DNA from: DASZQL01 sp964391865
GTDB lineage: Bacteria; Planctomycetota; Phycisphaerae; Phycisphaerales; UBA1924
DNA: 64,000 nt
Direction: 5' to 3'
NCBI GenBank assembly: GCA_964391865.1
Contig: CAYMNQ010000004.1
Span: 1 to 64,000 of the forward strand
Within the stretch, counting starts at the first letter, position 1. Each line of letters begins with the position of its first letter. Positions 50,511 through 59,035 of this stretch are shown here, piece after piece. The notes under the pieces were generated by a model. That model did no database searches. It was not told the DNA's origin and was given only the letters and a program-made list of their open reading frames with translations. The position numbers and the translations under genes were made by a program.

Positions 50511-51362
50511 TCAGCGCTGCGCGCCGCGCCGGCCCGGGCGCTCGCCGGAGTCCGTCGCGGTCGCGGGCTTGGCCTTCGCTTTGGCGGAGATTTCCAGTTG
50601 CTCCTCACTGACGGCGTCGCCGTCGGAATCAACGCCGCCGCGCGTGGACTTCACGATGGGGCTCGAAATCTCGACGCCTGTCCGGTCGTCGGTGATCTTC
50701 ACGACGGGCGCACCGGAGTATTCGTAGCCGCTGGAGCAGCTCGTGTTGATCGTGACCACCAGCAGGCGGTTTTCACCGGCTGATCCGCCGCAGTCAACCT
50801 CGAGTTCGATGGTGTAGCCGGTGATGTGGGCCGCCGCGCTGGACCCGTCCGATGGCTGGGCCCTGCGCTCGTTGGACTGGTTGGACTTAGTTTTCTGCTT
50901 GGTGACGAAGACCGGCCCCACCGTGCCCGAGCCGCCGCTCACGGGCGAGAACGTGATGCGCTCGGCGGAGCCGCCCGGGTGCTTCTTGACGACGATGCCG
51001 ATGCCCGGGATGGGTTTCAGCGACTGGACAGGCTCCGGTCCCGAGCCGCTCGAGACGAGCGTGCACTTCAGGCGGGCCACGGGCACCACCTGGCCCGTGC
51101 CGGTGACATCGCACGAGAGTTCGCAGGTTTGGGACCCGGCGCCGGTGATCGACGCCCGGTCCGGCGGGCCGAAGGTCACTTCGACGGGGGCGCGCTCCGC
51201 CGGGTTCGTGACGGGCGGAGCGGCCGGCGCCGATCGCGCTGCGGGCGTGCGGGGTTGAGCGGCGTCAGGGCTTTTGGCCAGAACGGGCGTCGCGGCCAGC
51301 GCGAGGGCGGAAGCGATTCCGACCACCGAAACGAGGCGGGCCGACGATGCGAAGGGGACCAT
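50511..51362 (-). CDS. Secreted protein of unknown function
   Basis: 283 residues from ATG 51362, with AAGGAG upstream. Signal peptide residues about 1-29 (VVGIASALALAATPVLA). A Pro/Ala-rich linker, then a beta-rich part: RASITGAGSQTCELSCDVTG and VARLKCTLVSSGSGPEPVQS, TGYTIELEVDCGGSAG with three more Cys. The C-terminus is Lys/Ala-rich and disordered-looking. Paired cysteines suggest disulfides in the periplasm or outside. No family recognised. Confidence 0.65.
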   Translation of the reverse strand: MVPFASSARLVSVVGIASALALAATPVLAKSPDAAQPRTPAARSAPAAPPVTNPAERAPVEVTFGPPDRASITGAGSQTCELSCDVTGTGQVVPVARLKCTLVSSGSGPEPVQSLKPIPGIGIVVKKHPGGSAERITFSPVSGGSGTVGPVFVTKQKTKSNQSNERRAQPSDGSSAAAHITGYTIELEVDCGGSAGENRLLVVTINTSCSSGYEYSGAPVVKITDDRTGVEISSPIVKSTRGGVDSDGDAVSEEQLEISAKAKAKPATATDSGERPGRRGAQR

Positions 51363-51784
51363 GAGAAACTCCTTGATTGAGCGCTCGCTGGGGCGTGTTC
51401 TGGAATTCCCAGAATTTGAAAGACCCGGTCGATGCGCTGGCGTCTTGCCGAGAGGGAGAGCGAGCAATGCCGGCAAGACGCGCGATAAACTGTGTTAAGA
51501 ACGGGCCAAGCGAAACCCGGCGGCTTATGAAACGGCACCAGTCGGGCGGCGTCTCGCGGGCCATGAATGGCGGATGATCCGAGTTCCGCGTTCGCACTGG
51601 GAGGCTTTGATCCGCTCGGCCTTATCGGATTGCCCTCGCGGGCCGATTTCCCTACACTCTCGCCCTTGAAGTCTCATTTATCCGTATATCCGGATGAATG
51701 GGACGATGTTCGCCGAAGATTCGCACCCTGCGCGGGGCCTTGTGGTGGGCTCTCGTGCTCCAACCGCCGACGAGTGAATGACAC
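51363..51784. other. Divergent intergenic region upstream of metK
   Basis: About 420 bases. It contains an inverted repeat at 51675-51700 that may be an operator. I looked for the known S-adenosylmethionine riboswitch classes and did not see their landmarks. No open frame with normal composition. Confidence 0.5.
51675..51700. promoter_or_regulatory. Inverted repeat upstream of metK, possible operator
   Basis: CATTTATCCG (51675-51684), six bases, CGGATGAATG (51691-51700), one G-T pair in ten. Centre is TATATC. It lies 85 bases before metK. It could be bound by a dimeric repressor of methionine or SAH metabolism. Confidence 0.4.
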
Positions 51785-52978
51785 ATGCCGAATTACCTCT
51801 TCACGTCTGAGTCTGTCTCGATGGGCCACCCGGACAAGGTCGCGGACGCGATCAGCGACGCGGTGCTGGATGCGATGCTGGCGGGCGATGCCGGCAGCCG
51901 CGTGGCGTGCGAGACGCTCGTCTCGACGGGCATGGCGGTGGTCAGCGGCGAGGTGACGACGAATACCTACGTTGACATCGACCAGGTCGTGCGCGACACG
52001 ATCGCGAAGATCGGCTACACGGACGCCGACATGTGCTTCGATGCGAAGAGCTGCGCGGTGCTGATCACGCTGAAGAAGCAGTCGCGCGATATCGCGATGG
52101 GTGTCGACCGTGAGGGCGCGGGCGACCAGGGGATGATGTTCGGCTTCGCCTGCCGCGAGACGGAGAAGCTCGAGGCGGGCACGTTCATGCCGCTGCCGGT
52201 GTTCCTCTCGCACCGCCTGGTCGAGAAGCAGGCGCAGGTTCGCGCGTCGAACGGCTTCCCCGGTCTGCGCCCGGACGCGAAGAGCCAGGTGACGGTCGAG
52301 TACAACGAGAAGGACGAGCCGGTGCGCGTGAACACGGTGGTGCTCTCGACGCAGCACCACCCGATGTACAACGGCGCGAAGCAGGAAGAGCTGCGCGGGC
52401 AGGTGCTGCACCACATCATCAAGCCGACGCTCGGCTCGTGGTGGCACGACGGCATCAAGGTCCACATCAACCCGACGGGCCAGTTCGAGATCGGCGGGCC
52501 GCACGGCGACTGCGGGCTCACGGGGCGCAAGATCATCGTCGACACCTACGGCGGCATGGGCCGGCACGGCGGCGGCGCCTTCAGCGGCAAGGACCCGACG
52601 AAGGTCGACCGCTCGGCGGCGTACATGGCGCGGTACATCGCGAAGAACGTGGTCGCCGCGGGCCTTGCTGATAAGTGCGAAATCCAGCTGAGCTACGCGA
52701 TCGGCGTGGCGGACCCGACGTCGATCCACGTCAACTGCTTCGGCACGAACACGGTCGATCCCACGAAGATCGAGCAGGCGATCCGCGAGACGTTCAAGCT
52801 GACGCCGCGGGGGATCATCGAGTCGCTGAACCTGCGGACGCCGATCTACTCGCCGACGGCGGCGCACGGTCACTTCGGGCGCAAGCCCGGCAAGGTCGAA
52901 GTGGGTGGCAAGAGCTACGACACGTTCACGTGGGAGAAGACGGACAAGGTCGACGCGCTGAAGAAGCTGTGCGGGTAA
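51785..52978 (+). CDS. metK: S-adenosylmethionine synthase
   Basis: 397 residues. Opens with LFTSESVSMGHPDKVADAIS (ATP-binding GHPDK). Then DREGAGDQGMMFGFACRET and GGPHGDCGLTGRKIIVDTYG and GMGRHGGGAFSGKDPTKVDR, all the standard substrate and metal segments. It makes S-adenosylmethionine from methionine and ATP in the cytoplasm. It is a single gene. Length is normal. Confidence 0.97.
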   Translation: MPNYLFTSESVSMGHPDKVADAISDAVLDAMLAGDAGSRVACETLVSTGMAVVSGEVTTNTYVDIDQVVRDTIAKIGYTDADMCFDAKSCAVLITLKKQSRDIAMGVDREGAGDQGMMFGFACRETEKLEAGTFMPLPVFLSHRLVEKQAQVRASNGFPGLRPDAKSQVTVEYNEKDEPVRVNTVVLSTQHHPMYNGAKQEELRGQVLHHIIKPTLGSWWHDGIKVHINPTGQFEIGGPHGDCGLTGRKIIVDTYGGMGRHGGGAFSGKDPTKVDRSAAYMARYIAKNVVAAGLADKCEIQLSYAIGVADPTSIHVNCFGTNTVDPTKIEQAIRETFKLTPRGIIESLNLRTPIYSPTAAHGHFGRKPGKVEVGGKSYDTFTWEKTDKVDALKKLCG

Positions 52979-53006
52979 AGTCGCGGCTTCGCCGAGGCTG
53001 CCGAGA

Positions 53007-55061
53007 TCAGCCGCCGAGTTGGTCGAGCTTTCGGCGCGCGGTCGCCAGATTGTCATTTGCGATCTTGTGATAGTGTGGGAACGCGTCGGGTGTCCACACC
53101 GTGAGCGCGGCTTCGTAACTCCGGATTGCTTGGCGAAGATTCGCAGCGTGGTCGCCGGTGGGCAGTTCTCCCCATGCTTCTCCGAGATTGTTCTGGTTCA
53201 TCGCCCATTCGGCGGGGTGGTCGCGCTCGGTGTACACCCGGAGGGCGGAGGTGTGGCAGTCGATGGCGTTCCTGATATTCGCGGCGCGGTCGCCGATGGG
53301 CAGCTTTTGCCACGCTGCACCGAGATTATTCTGAGTCATTGCCCAATCAACTGGATGGTCGCATTCAGTGCGGACTCGGAGAGCGGCTGTGTGGCAGTCG
53401 ATGGCGTTCCTGATGTTCTCGGCCCGGTCGCCCGTGGGCAGGTTGTCCCATGCGGTGCCCAGGTTGTGCTGGGTCATCGCCCAAGCGACCGGGTGGTCGC
53501 GCTCGGAACAGACTCGGAGGGCCGCAGAGAAACTCTCTATGGCGTTTTTGGTGTTCAAGGCGCGGTCGCCGCTGGGCAGATCACCCCACGCTGCACCTAG
53601 GTTGTTCAGTGTCTCTGCCCAGTCGACTGGGTAATCGCGCTCGGTGCGGACGCGGAGTGCAGCGGTGTAGCAGTCGATGGCGTTCCTGATATTCGCGGCG
53701 CGGTCGCCGGTGGGCAGGTCGCCCCACGCGGTGCCGAGGTTGTTCTGAATCATCGCCCAAGCAACCGGGTGGTCGCGCTCGGTGCAAACGCGGAGTGCGG
53801 CGGTGTAGCAGTCGATGGCGTTCTTCACATTCGAGGCGCGATCGGCTGTGGGCAATCGACGCCAAGCGGTGCCGAGGTTGAGTTGTGTGAGAGCCCAATC
53901 GACCGGGTATTCGAGCTCGGTGCGGACCCTGAGTGCGGCGGTGTAGCAGTCGATGGCGTTCCTGATATTCGCGGCGCGGTCGCCGGTGGGCAGGTCGCCC
54001 CACGCGGTGCCAAGGTTGTTCTGGGTCGTCGCCCAGTTCGATGAACCGTCGTGTACAAGTGTTAGTGCGCGGGTGTGGAGTTCGATCGATGATCGCTGAT
54101 GCCCCGCGATCGAGCCAAGACGACACTGGCTGTGCGTGACTGCAAGACGCTCAATGGCGCGCCAACTCTCCGGCGCGAGATGGAACGCCTTTTCGTAGTG
54201 CGGCAGGGCCTCATCGTAGCGCCCTTGGAAGTAGAAGAAGTCGCCCTGCAGCGTGAGAGCATCGAAGGCCTGCTTCGTCAGATCCTCGCGCATCTTCGGC
54301 AGGAATTCCGCCGCGGCGGCGAAGTCGCGTTTGGCGATGGCGGCGGCGGCCTTGCTCATGGCGTCGCCGGTGCGCAGCGCGCGGTCGATCAGTTCCTGCT
54401 GCTCGGGGGTGTACTCGGGCTTGGGAAGAGGTTGCGGTTCATCCGTGCGCTGGGAACCCTCAGAAATGCTCTGCTGCTTCTGACTATCAAGAAGCTGGCG
54501 GAGGAGGCGGTGCGTTTCTTCGTCGCGCGATTCGCTCGCCGCGAAGCCGTCGTTCAATGATTGCTGGATCGCCTTCGACTCGACTTGGACGGCGGCGAGG
54601 ATGATCCGGGTTTGCTCTTCCTCGGACTTGTTCTGCTCGGCGCGCCAATTCGCCATGAAGTCGGCGATGGCGAGGGTGATCTGCAGGTGCTCGCCCTGGC
54701 GCTGCTCGAGCTGTTCGAGGCGGTCGCCCACGCCGTTCATGGCGTCGAGGAGAACTCGCGCGCGGGTTTGGGAGGCGAGTTCATGGCTGAACTGGCCCCG
54801 CGCGATCGAGCCGACAAGGTCCGCAAGCCGCGCGTCGGGGTGCGACATGGCGAGTTCATCGAATCGCGCAGTGAGCCATTCGATCAGCTCACGCTGCTGG
54901 GCTTCGCCGCTGGCGTAGTCGGCGGCGGTCTGCGCGATGAGCGCCGCCGCCACGCCACCGATGAGCAGCGAGGTGTCGCAGTCCGGCACCGCGGCGATAG
55001 CGCCGGCAGCGAACCCGCCGGCGTTCTTGAAGAACGTGGAAATCACCCCAGATTTCGACAT
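53007..55061 (-). CDS. TPR protein with seven 46-residue near-identical repeats
   Basis: 684 residues from ATG 55061; another start at 55097 is in frame. A hydrophobic segment at about residues 13-46, a coiled-coil-rich stretch (60-220), ordinary TPRs, then seven tandem repeats of 46 residues (138 bp), WAxTQNNLGTAWGDLPTGDR followed by AANIRNAIDCYTAALRVRTE. The repeats occupy about 53060-54030. This WAxTQNNLG type of TPR is common in cyanobacterial and planctomycetal signalling proteins. It probably mediates protein contacts. The near-identity suggests recent duplication. Confidence 0.85.
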   Translation of the reverse strand: MSKSGVISTFFKNAGGFAAGAIAAVPDCDTSLLIGGVAAALIAQTAADYASGEAQQRELIEWLTARFDELAMSHPDARLADLVGSIARGQFSHELASQTRARVLLDAMNGVGDRLEQLEQRQGEHLQITLAIADFMANWRAEQNKSEEEQTRIILAAVQVESKAIQQSLNDGFAASESRDEETHRLLRQLLDSQKQQSISEGSQRTDEPQPLPKPEYTPEQQELIDRALRTGDAMSKAAAAIAKRDFAAAAEFLPKMREDLTKQAFDALTLQGDFFYFQGRYDEALPHYEKAFHLAPESWRAIERLAVTHSQCRLGSIAGHQRSSIELHTRALTLVHDGSSNWATTQNNLGTAWGDLPTGDRAANIRNAIDCYTAALRVRTELEYPVDWALTQLNLGTAWRRLPTADRASNVKNAIDCYTAALRVCTERDHPVAWAMIQNNLGTAWGDLPTGDRAANIRNAIDCYTAALRVRTERDYPVDWAETLNNLGAAWGDLPSGDRALNTKNAIESFSAALRVCSERDHPVAWAMTQHNLGTAWDNLPTGDRAENIRNAIDCHTAALRVRTECDHPVDWAMTQNNLGAAWQKLPIGDRAANIRNAIDCHTSALRVYTERDHPAEWAMNQNNLGEAWGELPTGDHAANLRQAIRSYEAALTVWTPDAFPHYHKIANDNLATARRKLDQLGG

Positions 55062-55101
55062 GCTGGGAGTGTAGGCGGGGCGTATGGCGACATTCAATGC
55101 G

Positions 55102-55132
55102 CAGAAAACAAAGGGGCGACTCGATGCGCCCC
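55102..55132 (-). terminator. Rho-independent terminator of the EF-hand protein gene
   Basis: GGGGCG (55113-55118) and CGCCCC (55127-55132) with an 8-base loop. On the minus strand TTTGTTTT follows. It lies between the EF-hand gene and the TPR gene. Confidence 0.65.
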
Positions 55133-55185
55133 GTGTTCCCCCGCTCGCTCACGCTCGGGGCTCGTTGCTTACGTTGTTGGCGTAC

Positions 55186-55797
55186 TTAGCCGTTCTCGTT
55201 CGACGTGCCGCCCGGCGCGTTGGGCGGGAGGTTCTGGGTGATGTGCGCGAGGTCGGCGAGGTTGATCTGGCCGTCGTTGTTGACGTCGAACTCGCTGGAG
55301 AAGTTGTTCTGGCCGGAGGCGGCACCCCAGCGGGCGAGGACGCCGTCGATGTCTTTCTGGCCGAAGACGCGCGGGGCGGGTTGGCTGGGAGTGGGGGGCG
55401 TGGGGGCCGCGGGGGTGTTGGCGTTGGACGCGGGGAGTTCGCTACGCGCGGGCTCGGTCTTCTTCGGCTCCGGCGTGCGCGGCGTGGGGCGGGTCGGGGC
55501 GGTGTCGGAATTCGCGTTGGCGCGGGCTGCCGGCGATGGAGCGCTCGGACCGGCGGCGTTCACTTCGGCGCGTGAGCGGCGGGTGTAGATCGTGGCGCTC
55601 GGCTCGCGCGCGCCGCCCGGAACGAAGGCGTCGGCGAGCGCTTTGAGAGAGGGCGTGCGCGCGCCGGGGGCGCCGGCGGCGGTGGGCGGCGTCCCGCCGG
55701 CCCCCCCCGGTGTCTGCGTCAGCGCGGCGCTCTTCTTCTGCGGCTTGAGCGACTGGAGCGAGGCTTGGGCAGTGAGGGTGTCGGGATGGACTTTCAT
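55186..55797 (-). CDS. Ala/Pro-rich protein with C-terminal EF-hand, no signal peptide
   Basis: 203 residues. Residues 1-135 are low-complexity, Ala/Pro/Thr/Lys-rich. The C-terminal part reads FGQKDIDGVLARWGAASGQN and FDVNNDGQINLADLAHITQN. The second is a perfect EF-hand-like calcium loop, similar to the dockerin half-sites of the secreted proteins in this window. The first resembles a degenerate half-site. Unlike those proteins it starts directly with MKVHPDTLTAQASL and has no signal peptide. It could be cytoplasmic or exported by another route. Confidence 0.7.
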   Translation of the reverse strand: MKVHPDTLTAQASLQSLKPQKKSAALTQTPGGAGGTPPTAAGAPGARTPSLKALADAFVPGGAREPSATIYTRRSRAEVNAAGPSAPSPAARANANSDTAPTRPTPRTPEPKKTEPARSELPASNANTPAAPTPPTPSQPAPRVFGQKDIDGVLARWGAASGQNNFSSEFDVNNDGQINLADLAHITQNLPPNAPGGTSNENG

Positions 55798-56141
55798 GGT
55801 GCGTCCCTTTCTGTGGGTATTCGTGAGGGCGCGCGACAGAGGCGCACGTCGTGCTTCAGAGCACGGGACGCAATCGGGGTGCCAGTCGGCGGCGCTGTCG
55901 CGGTGGTCGATGCGTCGCTGCGCGGGGCATCGCGCGGGGGTGCATGAACGAATTCTCGGCGCGCATCGGCTCGTGCGAGCGAGAATTGCGCCGGTGAGGG
56001 GTGCGGGTTGCGCGAAAACACCCTGAGCGTCAACGCACGCTCAGGCGTCCATGATGCGGGGATTCGGTGTGGTCATCGCGGGGTCGATCGGGCAGAGGCG
56101 CGGGCGGGGGCACGCGCGACCGATCACTCGCAAAGAAAAAG
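55798..56141. other. Intergenic region between the EF-hand gene and the tRNA fragment
   Basis: About 340 bases without a credible gene. It should be the chromosomal sequence that followed the original tRNA gene. I see no promoter or repeat in it. Confidence 0.45.
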
Positions 56142-56188
56142 TGGAGCTGACCGGGGTCGAACCGGCGACCTCTTGCATGCCATGCAAG
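56142..56188 (-). tRNA. 3' part of tRNA-Ala (GGC), displaced fragment at the element border
   Basis: Bases 27-73 of a tRNA-Ala. Anticodon arm CTTGC-ATGGCAT-GCAAG with T33 and anticodon GGC, variable loop AGGTC, T-arm GCCGG-TTCGACC-CCGGT, acceptor 3' strand CAGCTCC and discriminator A. The 5' half (acceptor 5' strand and D-arm) is missing: bases beyond 56190 do not fold into it. A T-run (CTTTTTC) follows on the minus strand. It is the scar left when the neighbouring element inserted into the tRNA gene. Confidence 0.85.
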
Positions 56189-56316
56189 CGGGGGAACTCG
56201 CTGAAACCCTGAAGTCTCTCGGGCTTCTCGCGTAGTTTCGGCCCAGAATTCCGCCAAAGCAAGCGAGTTCCGGGACACGTCAGATTGCGGGGAATTCTTG
56301 AGCGCACGGCTCGAAA

Positions 56317-56346
56317 ACCGGTACATACCGGTTTTCACCGGTAGTA
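56317..56346. repeat. Three 10-bp iterons with ACCGGT
   Basis: ACCGGT at 56317-56322, 56327-56332 and 56337-56342, each in a 10-bp unit, so one helical turn apart. The first pair also forms an inverted repeat. They lie about 130 bases inside the left end of the element. Confidence 0.7.
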
Positions 56347-56371
56347 CCTAATCGGCTTGTGTGGGCGCGGG

Positions 56372-56415
56372 ATTCGTTTCCTGTCCCTAAGAGGTGGGGC
56401 GTGCAGGAAACGAAT
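56372..56415. repeat. Inverted repeat at the end of the primase gene
   Basis: ATTCGTTTCCTG (56372-56383), 20 bases, CAGGAAACGAAT (56404-56415), perfect 12-bp arms. A related pair occurs inside the primase gene at 57364-57375 and 57397-57405. Confidence 0.7.
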
Positions 56416-56428
56416 TCCGGCGGGTGGA

Positions 56429-58309
56429 TCATCCGGTTCGTCGGTAGCGGAACGGTTCGTTCTTCCGGCCCGAGCCGAGTTGTTGCCATCGGTGCGCGTC
56501 GGCACCGTTCTTCAGGTCGAGCCGGAGCGTTCGTTCACCGGGCTTCGGTTCCGTCGGCCATGCGGCGAGCAGTTCCTCCACGGTCAAGCCGTCGCCGCCG
56601 CTCGGGATCAGACCCGTGAGAATGTTGAGCCGATCGGACTGCCGCACCTCGGCTTTGTCGCCCACGATGAAGTACCCATCGTCCCGGAGTTCCAGCACCG
56701 ATTCAGGCGGCGTTTCCTCCCATCGGGAGTACGCGCGCAGCACCCGCCGCCGGTCGTGATGATCCTCGGGTGAGTAGCGGCGGAACTCCAAGATGGTGTC
56801 CACCGCACCGGGCAGCGCGCCCGATCCTCGACTTGCTTGACCCTCGGCGGCATCGCCTTTGCGCGGGTGATGGATGAGCAGCACCGCCGCGCCCGCTTCG
56901 GTGAGCGCGTGCAGGGGCGTGATCGCCGCCATCACGTTTGCAGCGTCATTCTCTTCGACCACGGGCCAGCATGACGCGAGCGTGTCAAAGATGACCGTCG
57001 AGTAGTGATCCGATCCCACTCGGGCCGCGAGCGTGTCGATGAGTGCCGACCACTCGGCCGGGCTTGAACGCGACTTGAACGGGCGCACGAGCAGGTGGAC
57101 CGACGCGCCGAGATTCAGGTCGTCGCGCCGACGCATCCACAGCGACGATCCCTCTTCGGTGACGATCAGGGTCTTTCCATTCACGGGCGCAGGCACCAGC
57201 CCGCCGCCCGCTTGAAGGTCGTGGATGAGGTGCCCGATCAGCGTTGACTTGCCCGCCTTCCACAACCCCGTGAGCAGCGTGATATGACCACGGGCGATGT
57301 AGCCGGGCCAAATCCAATCGGGCGGCGTGGTCGGGCCGAGTTCCGTAATCGGGACGGGCACCCATTCGTTTCTTGCACGCTCGCTCTCTATAGGTGCAGG
57401 AAACGTTTCCTCGGGCGCATGGAGCGCGAGCGATTCAATCTGCGCCGCGATCGTCTCGGATTCCATGCTGTCCCGCGCGTCGATGTAGTCGGCAACGTCG
57501 CCGCCCTCCCCGGCGGGAAGTCCGGGCAGCCGGACGATCCGCACCGACTTCGCGCCCGCCGCGTGCGCCAGCCGCGCGACTTCCTCGGCGTAGCGCTCGC
57601 CGGGGCCGTCGGCATCCGGGAGGATCACCACGTTCAATCCCTTGAGCGCCGACCAATCGGAAGCGCCCGCCGCCTTTGCGCCGCCCGCCGAGGTGGTGGC
57701 GATGAAGCCGAGCGAGCGCGCGGCATCCGTCGCTCTCTCGCCCTCGCATAGGAACACCCGCGCGCCGGGCGCGCACGCGAGCAGATCGGGCAGCCGGTAG
57801 AGCGGTCTCGGCGTCGGCATCGCGCCGATGCGCCAGCCCCCGGACGCTTCCCGCGACAGGGGCCGGTACGTCTTCCCGTTCGGCGTCTCCCAGCGGGCGA
57901 CGATGCCGCACGGCTCGCCCGCGCGATCGTGATAGGGCCACACGCCGGAGCGCGCGCCGAGCGTGCGATCGAGCGATTGCAGCGCTTCATCCGCCGATGC
58001 GAACGTGGGACGTTGCGAATCGCTTGGGCGCGGCGTCGTGCCCTTGTGTGGCGTCGGCGCGCGGGCCGGGTCGGGCGGCATCAAGTCCGCGAGAGAGAGT
58101 CCCAGCGCCGCCGTGATGGATTCAGCGGTGCAGCCGTGATCGGCATGGCACCGCACCAGCGCCCGCCCGTTCTCGCCCTCGGCGATGGAGAGGCTCGGCG
58201 TGCGATCATCATGGGACGGGCATCGGCACGACCAGCCGGAGCCGGAGCGCTTGGGTTCGATGCCGTGGGCGCGCAGCGCGTCGATGAGTTTGAGGATGGG
58301 CGTGTTCAT
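56429..58309 (-). CDS. Primase-helicase with zinc, Toprim and RecA-like domains
   Basis: 626 residues from ATG 58309. Zinc-binding segment with Cys28, Cys30, His33 and RCHADHGC (Cys54, His55, His58, Cys60), a CHC2-like primase finger. Toprim region: VFLCEGERATDAARSLGF (Glu189) and VVILPDADGPGERYAEEV (Asp232, Asp234). ATPase: LLTGLWKAGKSTLIGHLI (Walker A at 348-356) and STVIFDTLAS (Walker B, about 438-446). It would prime and unwind DNA to replicate the element after excision. The start overlaps the upstream gene by four bases (ATGA). Stop at 56429, followed by an inverted repeat. Such proteins are typical of phage satellites. Confidence 0.88.
   Translation of the reverse strand: MNTPILKLIDALRAHGIEPKRSGSGWSCRCPSHDDRTPSLSIAEGENGRALVRCHADHGCTAESITAALGLSLADLMPPDPARAPTPHKGTTPRPSDSQRPTFASADEALQSLDRTLGARSGVWPYHDRAGEPCGIVARWETPNGKTYRPLSREASGGWRIGAMPTPRPLYRLPDLLACAPGARVFLCEGERATDAARSLGFIATTSAGGAKAAGASDWSALKGLNVVILPDADGPGERYAEEVARLAHAAGAKSVRIVRLPGLPAGEGGDVADYIDARDSMESETIAAQIESLALHAPEETFPAPIESERARNEWVPVPITELGPTTPPDWIWPGYIARGHITLLTGLWKAGKSTLIGHLIHDLQAGGGLVPAPVNGKTLIVTEEGSSLWMRRRDDLNLGASVHLLVRPFKSRSSPAEWSALIDTLAARVGSDHYSTVIFDTLASCWPVVEENDAANVMAAITPLHALTEAGAAVLLIHHPRKGDAAEGQASRGSGALPGAVDTILEFRRYSPEDHHDRRRVLRAYSRWEETPPESVLELRDDGYFIVGDKAEVRQSDRLNILTGLIPSGGDGLTVEELLAAWPTEPKPGERTLRLDLKNGADAHRWQQLGSGRKNEPFRYRRTG
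57364..57405. repeat. Second copy of the ATTCGTTTC/CAGGAAACG pair, in the primase gene
   Basis: ATTCGTTTCTTG (57364-57375) and CAGGAAACG (57397-57405), 21 bases apart. Spacing and sequence resemble the pair at 56372-56415. Confidence 0.55.
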
Positions 58310-58698
58310 CGGCTCACCCCCTCGCCGATTGCCGCGAATTCGCGGGCGACGTACACACCGGCGCTCCGCCCGCTCGGAGTCGGGCGTCGGCGATTGGTGC
58401 GGACGACTTCGCCGCGCTTCTCCAACTCCCAGCGACGGGGAACCTCGGTGTCCGACGAGAGTCCGAGCGCCGCTTGAGTCTCGCGGTCGGTCGCGCCGAG
58501 CGCTCCGCACGAGCGGATGAAGTCATGCACGCGGGCGCGGAGCATGCCGCTCGCGTGCAGCATCGACTGCGCCGCCAATCGGCTTGTCGCCGGTGCGTTG
58601 CGGCGGGAGGGTGGTAGAATTGAGTACGACGATTCACTGGTGCGCCCGTTGTTACCAGCGCCGGGCGCGCATTCGGGGAACAGGAAGGTGTCACTCAT
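58306..58698 (-). CDS. Small winged-helix-like protein
   Basis: 130 residues from ATG 58698. The C-terminal part reads CGALGATDRETQAALGLSSD and RRWELEKRGEVVRTNRRR, then TPSGRSAGVYVAREFA. This resembles phage-borne winged-helix proteins whose helix-turn-helix recognises DNA. The N-terminus is not conserved. It overlaps both neighbours by a few bases, so translation is coupled from 58912 to 56429. A replication or control role is likely. Confidence 0.65.
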   Translation of the reverse strand: MSDTFLFPECAPGAGNNGRTSESSYSILPPSRRNAPATSRLAAQSMLHASGMLRARVHDFIRSCGALGATDRETQAALGLSSDTEVPRRWELEKRGEVVRTNRRRPTPSGRSAGVYVAREFAAIGEGVSR

Positions 58699-58912
58699 TG
58701 ACCACCTCCGCCGTTCGGCGAGCGTCAATCGCACTCAATTCCTGCCGCAACATCGCAACCGCTTCGCGGTCATACAGCCTCAGCCTTCCAGCCTGTGCCG
58801 ACGGCTGAATGTGCGCTCTGGTGCGTAGAACGTACAGCACACGATGCAATGGTTCGCCTAGGTCAGTCGCCAGCACACCCGGCGTTCGCAACTTCGGGAC
58901 GGGATTCTTCAC
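58691..58912 (-). CDS. MerR-like helix-turn-helix protein, possible excisionase
   Basis: 73 residues from GTG 58912, with GGAG nine bases upstream; the frame is open to 59035. It reads VPKLRTPGVLATDLGEPLHR and VLYVLRTRAHIQPSAQAGRL then RLYDREAVAMLRQELSAID. This is a MerR/excisionase-like helix-turn-helix with the wing. In such elements a protein of this kind controls excision or replication. It overlaps the next gene by eight bases. Confidence 0.65.
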   Translation of the reverse strand: MKNPVPKLRTPGVLATDLGEPLHRVLYVLRTRAHIQPSAQAGRLRLYDREAVAMLRQELSAIDARRTAEVVNE

Positions 58913-59035
58913 GGTTCGGGTACTCCGAAACAAGCTGCACCATGCAGCCGTTTCAGGTACGCGCTCGCGTGCGCACGCACCCCGAAACAACATGATTTCC
59001 CGAAGAACACTGACCGCGCGCGCGTGCGCACGCAC

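Noticed and set aside
51363..51784. S-adenosylmethionine or SAH riboswitch upstream of metK
   Set aside because: None of the known consensus segments could be found by eye.
53060..54030. Regular 138-bp repeats resembling a repeat array
   Set aside because: They are in-frame TPR units of a protein, not a CRISPR array; there are no unique spacers.
56142..56225. Complete tRNA-Ala gene
   Set aside because: No D-arm or acceptor 5' strand can be found beyond base 27; only the 3' half is present.
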